Under the pieces are notes generated by a model. That model was not told the DNA's origin, ran no database searches, and worked only from the letters and a program-made list of their open reading frames with translations. A DNA stretch of 24,720 nt from a virus, in the IMG/VR virus record IMGVR_UViG_3300027906_000145, positions 1 through 24,720 of that record. One strand, written 5' to 3'. The number at the start of each line of letters is the position of its first letter. The first letter of the stretch is position 1. The position numbers were made by a program, and so were the translations under genes. Below, piece after piece: positions 13,974-21,837 of the stretch.

Positions 13974-15850
13974 TGGCAACAGTAAAAAGTTCACAAATAA
14001 ACGCAACAGATTTAGACTTCGATGATATCGCAGCTAATATTAAGACATATCTAAAGGGACAAGAAAAGTTTAAAGACTATGACTTCGAGGGTTCAAATCT
14101 AAATGTCATAATAGATATGCTCGCATATGCAGGTCACATTGGTGGTCTAAACACAAACATTGCAGCTTCTGAATTATTCTTAGATTCAGCACAGATAAGA
14201 AAGAATGTAGTTTCTCGTGCAAAAGACTTAGGGTTTATTCCTGCATCAGAGAAGGCAGCTGCCGCTCAGGTAGAAGTTAAAATGATTAATATTAGAAATG
14301 CAAATCAAACTATTCCGACTGAGAATGACATGTCAATGCCTAGAGGCCACAACTTTCAAACTATCTATGATGGTGTGACTTATAATTTTGTTAATACAAC
14401 AACAGTTGTTCCTACAAGAGACAACACAACTTTTACATATCCTACAGTAGATTTAGTTCAAGGTCAATACATAACAGATTCATTCATATTCGACAATCAA
14501 ATTAAAAATTCAAAATTCGTATTATCAAATGCAAGAGTTGATAGGGCAAAATTAGAAGTAGAAGTTAATTCAAATGGAACAGTAAACAAATACGCATTAT
14601 CAACAGATGTATCAACAATAACTAGTGGGTCAAAAGTCTTTTATGCACAAGAGAACGAAGAAGGATTCATTGAGATATACTTTGGTGATGATGTCTTAGG
14701 ATTGGGTTTAAAAGATGGTGACTTAATTAGTGCAACATACATTACTGTAGATGATATTCATGCCGATGGTGCAAAAATATTCTCTATGGCTGATTCACTT
14801 CAAGGGTTCTCAAATGCAACTATAACAACACTTTTAAATGCATCAGGTGGTGCAGAGAAAGAAGATATAGAATCAATTAAGTTCAAAGCAACTAAATTCT
14901 ATACTTCACAAAATAGATTAGTCACATTGAATGACTATAAGGCAAAAGTAAGTGAATACTATCCAAACGCAGACGCTGTTGCAGTATGGGGTGGTGAAGA
15001 TAACGATCCACCACAATATGGTAAAGTGTTCATATCTCTTAAACCACAAAACTCAGATTACTTATCAGTTTTAGAAAAGACAGAAGTGACAAATAAACTA
15101 AATCAACTTAACATGTTGACTGTTAGACCAGTAATCGTAGATGCAGAGATAGTTAAGATTTTGATTACAACAGTATTCAAATACAACGAAAAAGAAACAA
15201 CATTATCAAAGGGCGAAGTAGAAACAATAGTTAGGAGTGCAATAGTGGACTTTGATAACACAAATTTAAACAATTTCGATAGTATATTCAGACATTCAAA
15301 TCTAGTTAAAAAAATAGATGATAGTAATGTTTCTATACTATCAAACATAACAAATGTAAGATTGAGAAAAAGAAAAGCAATCAAGTTAAATTACTCAGAA
15401 GGATTAGTCATAAGCTTTGGGAATGGTTTTTACCATCCTAATGACGGCTATAACAAGGCTTCTGGCGGGATTTTAACATCAACAGGATTTAAGGTTGACG
15501 GAGATACAACAAATACATATTACTTCGATGACGATGGTTCTGGAGTTATCAGACGATACTCATTGAACGCATCCGGAGTAAGAGTCTTCGCAGACCAATC
15601 AGCTGGCACAATAGATTATGCCACTGGAAAGATTTCGATTAATGCCATTAAGTTTACCTCATCGGTAAACAATGACACATCGATAGACTTTACTGTATTA
15701 CCTTTATCAGACGATGTTGTTGCAATTAGGGGTTCTCTAATTGACATCAGTATTGATGATATTAAAGTAAAAGGTGAAGTCGACACCATTAGTAGTGGTG
15801 AGAGTAGTGCTGGGGTAGGATATAATTCTACTTCCAGTAGTTCATATTAA
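13973..15850 (+). CDS. gp6: Baseplate wedge protein gp6 (Baseplate_J type)
   Basis: A 625-residue protein (T4 gp6 is 660). The N-terminal helical core is diagnostic: FEGSNLNVIIDMLAYAGHIG, then LNTNIAASELFLDSAQIRKN and VVSRAKDLGFIPAS (about 43-95). The middle carries LVTLNDYKAKVSEYYPNADAV (about 321-341) and KVFISLKPQNSDYL, as in J-type wedge proteins. The C-terminal 140 residues are beta-rich and end in a Ser/Gly-rich tail (SSGESSAGVGYNSTSSSSY). gp6 dimers make the ring linking wedges around the hub. It directly overlaps gp25, its usual partner in contractile systems. Confidence 0.9.
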   Translation: MATVKSSQINATDLDFDDIAANIKTYLKGQEKFKDYDFEGSNLNVIIDMLAYAGHIGGLNTNIAASELFLDSAQIRKNVVSRAKDLGFIPASEKAAAAQVEVKMINIRNANQTIPTENDMSMPRGHNFQTIYDGVTYNFVNTTTVVPTRDNTTFTYPTVDLVQGQYITDSFIFDNQIKNSKFVLSNARVDRAKLEVEVNSNGTVNKYALSTDVSTITSGSKVFYAQENEEGFIEIYFGDDVLGLGLKDGDLISATYITVDDIHADGAKIFSMADSLQGFSNATITTLLNASGGAEKEDIESIKFKATKFYTSQNRLVTLNDYKAKVSEYYPNADAVAVWGGEDNDPPQYGKVFISLKPQNSDYLSVLEKTEVTNKLNQLNMLTVRPVIVDAEIVKILITTVFKYNEKETTLSKGEVETIVRSAIVDFDNTNLNNFDSIFRHSNLVKKIDDSNVSILSNITNVRLRKRKAIKLNYSEGLVISFGNGFYHPNDGYNKASGGILTSTGFKVDGDTTNTYYFDDDGSGVIRRYSLNASGVRVFADQSAGTIDYATGKISINAIKFTSSVNNDTSIDFTVLPLSDDVVAIRGSLIDISIDDIKVKGEVDTISSGESSAGVGYNSTSSSSY

Positions 15851-15851
15851 C

Positions 15852-15920
15852 ATGAGTAAAGTGGTCACGGTTTATGCCGTGAGTAGTTTCCCATTTATTT
15901 GGATTTTAGGAGGAAAATAA
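15852..15920 (+). CDS. Possible 22-codon leader ORF ahead of the 15922 gene
   Basis: ATG at 15852 opens a 22-residue hydrophobic peptide (MSKVVTVYAVSSFPFIWILG, then GK) ending TAA one base before the next gene's ATG. Its last codons overlap the AGGAGG ribosome binding site of that gene. It has no clear Shine-Dalgarno of its own and may be chance in a 71-base gap. Confidence 0.2.
   Translation: MSKVVTVYAVSSFPFIWILGGK
15865..15882 (+). other. Intergenic hairpin after gp6
   Basis: TCACGG (15865-15870) pairs perfectly with CCGTGA (15877-15882) around a 6-base loop TTTATG. The following bases are not a clean T run, so an mRNA-end or processing structure is more likely than a strong terminator. 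Confidence 0.4.
15911..15916 (+). promoter_or_regulatory. Strong Shine-Dalgarno AGGAGG for the 15922 gene
   Basis: A complete AGGAGG about 6 bases before the ATG at 15922, stronger than most other ribosome binding sites in the window, suggests a high-copy product. Confidence 0.65.
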
Positions 15921-15921
15921 A

Positions 15922-16413
15922 ATGGCAGATAAGAAAATAACCGCATTAACAGAGATAGCCGCTGGTGATGTAAACGCAGTAGATTTACTACACATCGTTG
16001 ACAACCCAAGTGGAACTCCGGTTAATAAAAAAATGAGTCTTTCAAGATTGTTTAACAATCTACCGACTTACTTAGCATTTGATGATGTTGAAACATTAGT
16101 AGATGCAGGCGCTATAAGCGCAACCAAAGCAGTGACTTTGTTAGATATGACTGGCGAAAGCAGTGATAATGCAATGACACTTGCAGATGCTACAAGTGTT
16201 GGACAGTTAAAAATCATCGTAAGAAAAGACGATGGTGTGGGACACGAAGCGAATATCGCTGTCACAACTTGGACTGACCAATCAGTAGCTGCACCAGAAA
16301 TCGTTTTAGAAACTGGTGGCGCATGTGTGTTAATCGCACTTGGCTCTGAGGGTTCATTAGTTTGGTACCCAATCAGTGTAGTTGGAACTGGTTCATCCGC
16401 AGCTGGTATCTAA
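15922..16413 (+). CDS. Small virion structural protein between gp6 and gp7
   Basis: A 163-residue protein. The N-terminus (ADKKITALTEIAAGD, then DLLHIVDNPSGTPVNKKMSL and a short LF-x-NLP helix) is the sort of leader found on many marine-phage virion and fibre proteins. The rest is beta-rich with a helix, ending EGSLVWYPISVVG followed by a Ser/Gly/Ala tail. No enzyme motif. It could be a trimeric decoration, short fibre or wedge accessory; T4 has no gene at this position between 6 and 7. A full AGGAGG upstream implies strong translation. Role uncertain, coding status secure. Confidence 0.75.
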   Translation: MADKKITALTEIAAGDVNAVDLLHIVDNPSGTPVNKKMSLSRLFNNLPTYLAFDDVETLVDAGAISATKAVTLLDMTGESSDNAMTLADATSVGQLKIIVRKDDGVGHEANIAVTTWTDQSVAAPEIVLETGGACVLIALGSEGSLVWYPISVVGTGSSAAGI

Positions 16414-16433
16414 TACCAAAAATAGGATTTTAA

Positions 16434-19400
16434 ATGGCACATGAAAATCACATTGTAGATAGACTATCTACTCGATTACCGAGTCTACTTCCTGACCACA
16501 TTAAGGAAGATGCACCAGTATTCGAGATGTTCCTACAGGCGTATTTCGAGTATCTAGAATCCGAAATTATTGTTCTCTCTTCTACAACAGAACTAGAGGG
16601 CATCAGGTTAGAAGACGGTACCTCCGAAGAAGCATCTAAGATGTTAATTGAGGCAGGTACCGTCTCAGCCGAACCAGATGTAAATACATCTAAACTATTG
16701 TATGAATCAGACTTCGAACCCTATCAAGTAGGTGAATATATCTATGGTGAGAAGAGTGGTTCAATTGCAAAGATTACAGTTATAAATGGTCTAACACTAA
16801 TAGTTGATACTATATCAGGAGTAGGTTTTGCAGAAGGCGAAACAATAACAGGAAGAGATGGTAATTTAACTAGTGTAGTTAAAACATATAAAGAAAACTC
16901 AGTTGTTGCAAACAACAGACTATTAGATTATTCAGATATAGACCAAACATTGGAAACATTCTTACAGTATTTCCAAAAAGATTTCATACCATCTCTCGAT
17001 TTAAAAGACACACAAAACCCAAGATTAACATTAAAGAACATAGGTTCACTTTACAAACAGAAAGGTACCGAAGAATCAGTTAAGTTCTTAATGAGACTCG
17101 TTTATGGAATGGATGCAGAATTAAAGTATCCAATAGACGAAACAATACACGCATCAGATTCAGCATATCAAGAAGAAAGAAAAGTTAGTATAACTATGAA
17201 TACTGATGGTAATCTTCCTAAACAGAATGATAAGTTAGTTCAATACAATGATATAGATGGAAGTATTATAGATGCAGAGGCTATTGTAGAACAATGGTCT
17301 ATTCTAGACTCAAGTAATAATGAATACAGTTTAACAATATCATTAACCCATAGAGGTGAGTTTGTTAAGAATAAGGCTGCAACATTGATTGATAGAGATG
17401 GTGTCACTTTATATACAGGAACACTTAACGGTATTGTCTCAGATATAGACACCACAAATGGTTCAATCTATATAAGTCAAGAAGACAATAGTGGTGATAT
17501 ACTAGACGAAGATGGAAATGGTTTACTATTAGAACAAGCATCAAAAGGTTCAATGTATGAACCACAAGATGTTGTTAATTTCACAGGTGGTAAATTAGAT
17601 ACAGATACCGCAATTGCATACTCGAAAATATCAGGTGTATCAAGAGGTGGTATTGAAAAGATTTTCATAGAAGATGGTGGACAAGATTATGTCTCCGGAG
17701 ATATGATTGTATTTGATGACGAGACAGCTGGTGGTAATGGTGCAGAGGCGATTATTGGTTCAACAGGTGATGAGTTAATCTTAGAAGATGCTCTCGCATT
17801 TGAACAATATGAAATAACTGCTGTTGCTGGTCAGACAGTATTTGGTGGCATAAGTAATGGCGCTGCTGTTAGAGATGACCACGGCAAACCTATCGCAATA
17901 AACTTGATGCATGGTAAACTAGAAGTTCATATAGATGGTATAGTTAAAGCACAATCAACATATTCATTCGCACCAGATAATATAACATTCACAACTAATC
18001 CAAATCTATCAGGCGGAGAAAGAGTAGAGATATTTACAGATAAAAGTAGACTCTTAATGGAAGACGGCAATGAAGTTCTGTTAGATGGATATAAAACTAC
18101 TAACGCAGGTAGTGTGACTTCAACAGACCAAAGACTTAGAAGAATTAAAATAACAAATCCTGGTGCAGGTTACGAAAGAATACCATCAGTATTTCCAGGT
18201 GGTTATCTATACTTTGATAGTATCACAAATGGAGGATTAGATCCAACGCCGTCAGATTTCCAAAAAGGTGAAACTGTCACAGGTGGAACAACAGGTGCAA
18301 AAGGAACTATTCTTAGACTAGACATACCAAACAATAGATTAGTAATTAAAAGGTCTAGTTCTCATATTGGTGTATTCCAAGACGGCGAGACTATAACAGG
18401 TTCAAATACATCTACTGCAAAAACACTTGTCAGTGGAAAAGTATCCGATGGAACAGGTGCAAAGATATACGCATGGTCATCACAAATTGGTGGTGTAGAA
18501 AAACTCACGATATCTGACCAAGGTAATAAGTTTGATGCAGATGCTGTCATAGATACAGCAACAACTTATCATAATATGTTGATTCAGACACCAACATCAA
18601 CATTAAACAAAGATATAGTAATAACAGGAAGTAAATCAGGTGCAACAGCACAAGTTGAATCATACGATACTATAAGACATATTCTTAAGTATAGAAATCT
18701 TAATGGTATGTTCATTGAAGATGAACAAGTTAATTTTGAGAGTAGTGATACTTTCCTTATACTTAAAAATGATCCTTATACTGCAAGAGGTAAAGTTGCT
18801 GGTGAAGGTTTAGTAAACGACTTTTTCTTAAGTGATAAGGGTTATATATCATCCGAAGTAGGAAATATACACGATAGTAAGTATTATCAATCACACTCTT
18901 ATGTTATTAAAGTTGGTGAGACTATAAACAACTTCCGTGCAATTGTAAAAGATTTAGTCCATCCATCTGGTCATATCTTCTTTGGTGAATTCGCAGTTGA
19001 GTCTTTATTGTTAGGAACAACACATGATGGTGTTAAGTCTCCTCCATTTGTTGTTAATCCATCAAACAATATGGTACCAAATACGACATTCATACCAACG
19101 ATTGTTATACCTTCACATCCAACAGACAATTTATTAATGGAAGATTCACCAGAATTTGGAGAAGGTATACCTATCAGATTAATGACAGAAGACAATCATC
19201 TGTTAGAGAACGAAGATTCGAGAGACAATATTTCAGTGACATCTAAAGAAACTATTTGGATGTTGCATACTATGAAGACAGAAGTTGATGCACAAGACAT
19301 GGTATTCCAGTGGAAAGATGCACAAGGAACTAATGTATCTACAGACACCATAAAGGGTGCCGCTCATGTCAACATATTAAACAGACAAGAGTTTATTACA

Positions 19401-20249
19401 AACGCACTGAACACAAAACTAGACAGCGAGATTGGTGCATCATCAAGACCCGCTATAACAGAATTCAATACATTCATACAGAAATCTCCTAGAAGAGATG
19501 GTCTTGTGACTGTATTAAACCTTGAGACAGCAAACCATGATTACTATGTGAACAACACAGATGTTCCATTAACTAGTGAATATGGTAATGTCGCAATTAG
19601 ACCCGCTGACTCAGGAAAAGTATTTCAATTTTGGAACGATGAAGAGTTTTTAATTAACGAAGATGGTACCAGAATTTTGAATGAAGAACCTCTTAACTAT
19701 GTGAGATTCGATCCATTCACCAGAGATTTACATGGTGAAAGAATCTTGATGGAAGATGAATCGGGAAGTTTCTTATTAGAAGATGAAACTGTAGAAGATT
19801 CAAAAGAGTTCTTTATGACTGAAAGGTCAATAGAATTGGATAATCCTTACATGTATTATGATAGTGGCGATAGAGTGATATTCGAAGACGGCGATATTAT
19901 GGTTAAAGAAGACTCAGGTAAAACTGTTAATACCTTTATACCAATTGGTCCAACTTTGAAGACACTAAATAAGATTGCATTCCAAAATTGTTATAAGATA
20001 TCTTATTACATTTTAGATGAAACTTCTGAAGCTAATGATGAAGATAAAATCTTAATGGAAGATGGAATCAGCGGACTACTATCAGAGACTTCCGTAGATG
20101 AAGGATTAAGTATTAAACAGATGGATGACATGCTAGGCACCATGTATATCGATGAACTCGATACAAAAGCTAGAAGAAGAACGAATATTGCGTTCAGTTC
20201 CTATGTTAATTCATCAAATATTACAAATAGTGCCCTAAACGCATTATAA
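16434..20249 (+). CDS. gp7: Baseplate wedge initiator gp7-like, enlarged
   Basis: A 1271-residue protein (T4 gp7 is 1032). Residues 1-50 (IVDRLSTRLPSLLPDHIKED, FLQAYFEYLE) and 165-235 (DQTLETFLQYFQKDFIPSL, LYKQKGTEESVKFLMRLVYG) are the wedge core I recognise from marine T4-like gp7. The remainder is beta-rich and modular: three ExxTG-type modules (about 99-152, 611-668, 727-770), three GxGY-type strands (about 405-427, 570-590, 686-706) and at least nine copies of a short Leu-Met-Glu-Asp-Gly type repeat. gp7 seeds the wedge, binding gp10, gp8 and gp6. AGGA about 8 bases upstream of the ATG. Size and position between gp6 and gp8 support the call. Confidence 0.85.
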   Translation: MAHENHIVDRLSTRLPSLLPDHIKEDAPVFEMFLQAYFEYLESEIIVLSSTTELEGIRLEDGTSEEASKMLIEAGTVSAEPDVNTSKLLYESDFEPYQVGEYIYGEKSGSIAKITVINGLTLIVDTISGVGFAEGETITGRDGNLTSVVKTYKENSVVANNRLLDYSDIDQTLETFLQYFQKDFIPSLDLKDTQNPRLTLKNIGSLYKQKGTEESVKFLMRLVYGMDAELKYPIDETIHASDSAYQEERKVSITMNTDGNLPKQNDKLVQYNDIDGSIIDAEAIVEQWSILDSSNNEYSLTISLTHRGEFVKNKAATLIDRDGVTLYTGTLNGIVSDIDTTNGSIYISQEDNSGDILDEDGNGLLLEQASKGSMYEPQDVVNFTGGKLDTDTAIAYSKISGVSRGGIEKIFIEDGGQDYVSGDMIVFDDETAGGNGAEAIIGSTGDELILEDALAFEQYEITAVAGQTVFGGISNGAAVRDDHGKPIAINLMHGKLEVHIDGIVKAQSTYSFAPDNITFTTNPNLSGGERVEIFTDKSRLLMEDGNEVLLDGYKTTNAGSVTSTDQRLRRIKITNPGAGYERIPSVFPGGYLYFDSITNGGLDPTPSDFQKGETVTGGTTGAKGTILRLDIPNNRLVIKRSSSHIGVFQDGETITGSNTSTAKTLVSGKVSDGTGAKIYAWSSQIGGVEKLTISDQGNKFDADAVIDTATTYHNMLIQTPTSTLNKDIVITGSKSGATAQVESYDTIRHILKYRNLNGMFIEDEQVNFESSDTFLILKNDPYTARGKVAGEGLVNDFFLSDKGYISSEVGNIHDSKYYQSHSYVIKVGETINNFRAIVKDLVHPSGHIFFGEFAVESLLLGTTHDGVKSPPFVVNPSNNMVPNTTFIPTIVIPSHPTDNLLMEDSPEFGEGIPIRLMTEDNHLLENEDSRDNISVTSKETIWMLHTMKTEVDAQDMVFQWKDAQGTNVSTDTIKGAAHVNILNRQEFITNALNTKLDSEIGASSRPAITEFNTFIQKSPRRDGLVTVLNLETANHDYYVNNTDVPLTSEYGNVAIRPADSGKVFQFWNDEEFLINEDGTRILNEEPLNYVRFDPFTRDLHGERILMEDESGSFLLEDETVEDSKEFFMTERSIELDNPYMYYDSGDRVIFEDGDIMVKEDSGKTVNTFIPIGPTLKTLNKIAFQNCYKISYYILDETSEANDEDKILMEDGISGLLSETSVDEGLSIKQMDDMLGTMYIDELDTKARRRTNIAFSSYVNSSNITNSALNAL

Positions 20250-20272
20250 ATAATAGAACAAATAGATAAATA
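20245..20272 (+). promoter_or_regulatory. Tandem late-promoter octamers before gp8
   Basis: TATAAATA at 20245-20252 overlaps the gp7 stop codon; GATAAATA follows at 20265-20272. The first gives a transcript start near 20258 and a 34-base leader that keeps the TTGGAG Shine-Dalgarno (20275-20280). The second would start inside that element, so the first is the better promoter. Confidence 0.6.
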
Positions 20273-20291
20273 ACTTGGAGTTATAAAGAAA

Positions 20292-21782
20292 ATGGCAGCA
20301 ATAATCACAGAAAAATTTAGAACGCACAATGCGAAGCAGTTCATTGAAGACTTTGGAGAAAGTGGACAATCGAACTATGTATTCATTGGGCGTCCACACG
20401 CATGGGCAGATGACACATCTCCTGATGCTCCTGCAAATTCAACAGCAGAAGAAATAGGCGCATATGAAGATATGATTGCCATGAAGAAGGTATCTTCTAC
20501 AGATATCTCACATGGTTTAGTAAGATACAATTGGACATCAGGAACTAAGTATGATGATTGGAGAGATAATTACTCCGCATCTAATGTCACTAAAGCCACA
20601 GGCGTATCAAACTTCTTCGATGGAAGAGGATATGTAATAACAGACGAATTCAAAGTATACAAATGTCTCAAGGCAGGTGGAACAGATGCAGTCCCAACAA
20701 ATTCAACAGTTAAACCAGACCACACTAGTGGTATTGTATTAGAAAGTGATGGTTATATATGGTATTTCATGTATTCTGTAACCGCTTCAGATGTTATCAA
20801 ATTTGTCACTAATGACTTCATACCAGTTAAAACTTTAGGTGTTAAAACAACTGTTGCTGGTTCAGGCACAAACGGTGGTTATGGAACTGCCGCTTCAGAT
20901 GATGGTTCTGCTCAGTATGATGTAGAAGCAGCTGCTGTAGATGGTGCAATTTATCGTTATATAGTTACCGCTGCCGGTTCAGGCTATAATAATGGTTCAT
21001 CAACCACATTTACAACAGATATAAATGTTGAAGGTGATGGCACAGGTGCTGTTGCAACACTATCATTTACTAGTGGCGCTCTAACATCAGTCACATATAA
21101 AAACTCAAGTTCATATGGAACAGGTTATAAGAGAGCATCATTCCCAGCATTGACAAGCACATTATCTAACTTTACTGCTGGCACAGGCGCAACTATACAT
21201 CCAGTTATTTCACCAATCTATGGACATGGTTCTAACCCAATCGAAGAATTGGGTGGTAACTATGCAATCGTAAACTCTAGATTAGAGTTTGGTGAAGGTT
21301 CGGGTGATTTCCCTGTAGATAACGATTTCAGACGAATTGGTCTTATTAAGAATCCAGTTAAATCTGATGGTGGAACAATATCAGGTGAGACATCAATGAC
21401 TTGCACTAATCAAATGACAGTTGCAAGTGATACAAATATCTCAATTGATGATTTACTTACAGATGTCGCTGGTGCTTCAGAATCAGCAACTACTGCTAAA
21501 GTAAGAGTTGTATCTAAACCAGGTAGTAATGTTATAAAAACTTTACCTGTAGTAAACTCAGGTGGTGAATATGTTGCATTTGCAAATTCAGATGAAGTCT
21601 TTGTAAATGGCGCTGGAACGAAATCAACAGATGTTAATTCAGATGGTGTTTCAGTGGCAGCTAACGCTGCTCATCCAGAATGGACTAGATTTACAGGCCA
21701 GATTCTCTATGTTGAGAATAGAGGCGCAGTATCAAGAGCTGCAGACCAGATTGAAGATATCAAACTGATTATTGAAATGTAA
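20292..21782 (+). CDS. gp8: Baseplate wedge protein gp8
   Basis: A 496-residue protein (T4 gp8 is 334). The N-terminus is characteristic: ITEKFRTHNAKQFIEDFGE, YVFIGRPHAW, then HGLVRYNWTSGTKYDDWRDN and SDGYIWYFMYSVTASDVIKF (about 152-171). The C-terminal FTGQILYVENRGAVSRAADQ with DQIEDIKLII is also typical. The extra length is a Gly/Ser/Ala-rich beta region at about 185-305 containing two GxGY-type units (GSGYNNG, GTGYKRA). gp8 dimers bind gp7 and gp10 at the wedge periphery. Its own late promoter and TTGGAG site precede it, and a terminator-like hairpin follows. Confidence 0.88.
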   Translation: MAAIITEKFRTHNAKQFIEDFGESGQSNYVFIGRPHAWADDTSPDAPANSTAEEIGAYEDMIAMKKVSSTDISHGLVRYNWTSGTKYDDWRDNYSASNVTKATGVSNFFDGRGYVITDEFKVYKCLKAGGTDAVPTNSTVKPDHTSGIVLESDGYIWYFMYSVTASDVIKFVTNDFIPVKTLGVKTTVAGSGTNGGYGTAASDDGSAQYDVEAAAVDGAIYRYIVTAAGSGYNNGSSTTFTTDINVEGDGTGAVATLSFTSGALTSVTYKNSSSYGTGYKRASFPALTSTLSNFTAGTGATIHPVISPIYGHGSNPIEELGGNYAIVNSRLEFGEGSGDFPVDNDFRRIGLIKNPVKSDGGTISGETSMTCTNQMTVASDTNISIDDLLTDVAGASESATTAKVRVVSKPGSNVIKTLPVVNSGGEYVAFANSDEVFVNGAGTKSTDVNSDGVSVAANAAHPEWTRFTGQILYVENRGAVSRAADQIEDIKLIIEM

Positions 21783-21786
21783 TTTG

Positions 21787-21820
21787 TGTCTCCTTATAGT
21801 AGGAGACATTAATTTTAAAC
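21787..21820 (+). terminator. Terminator-like hairpin after gp8
   Basis: TGTCTCCT (21787-21794) pairs perfectly with AGGAGACA (21801-21808) around TATAGT, followed by TTAATTTTAAAC. An 8-bp stem with a T-rich but interrupted tail suits a weak intrinsic terminator or a 3'-end stabilising hairpin. Confidence 0.5.
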
Positions 21821-21837
21821 AGAAAGAAGAATAAACT

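Noticed and set aside
16404-16418. TGGTAT-CTA-ATACCA palindrome at the stop of the 15922 gene
   Set aside because: A 6-bp AT-rich stem with a 3-base loop and no T tract; too weak to call a terminator or operator.
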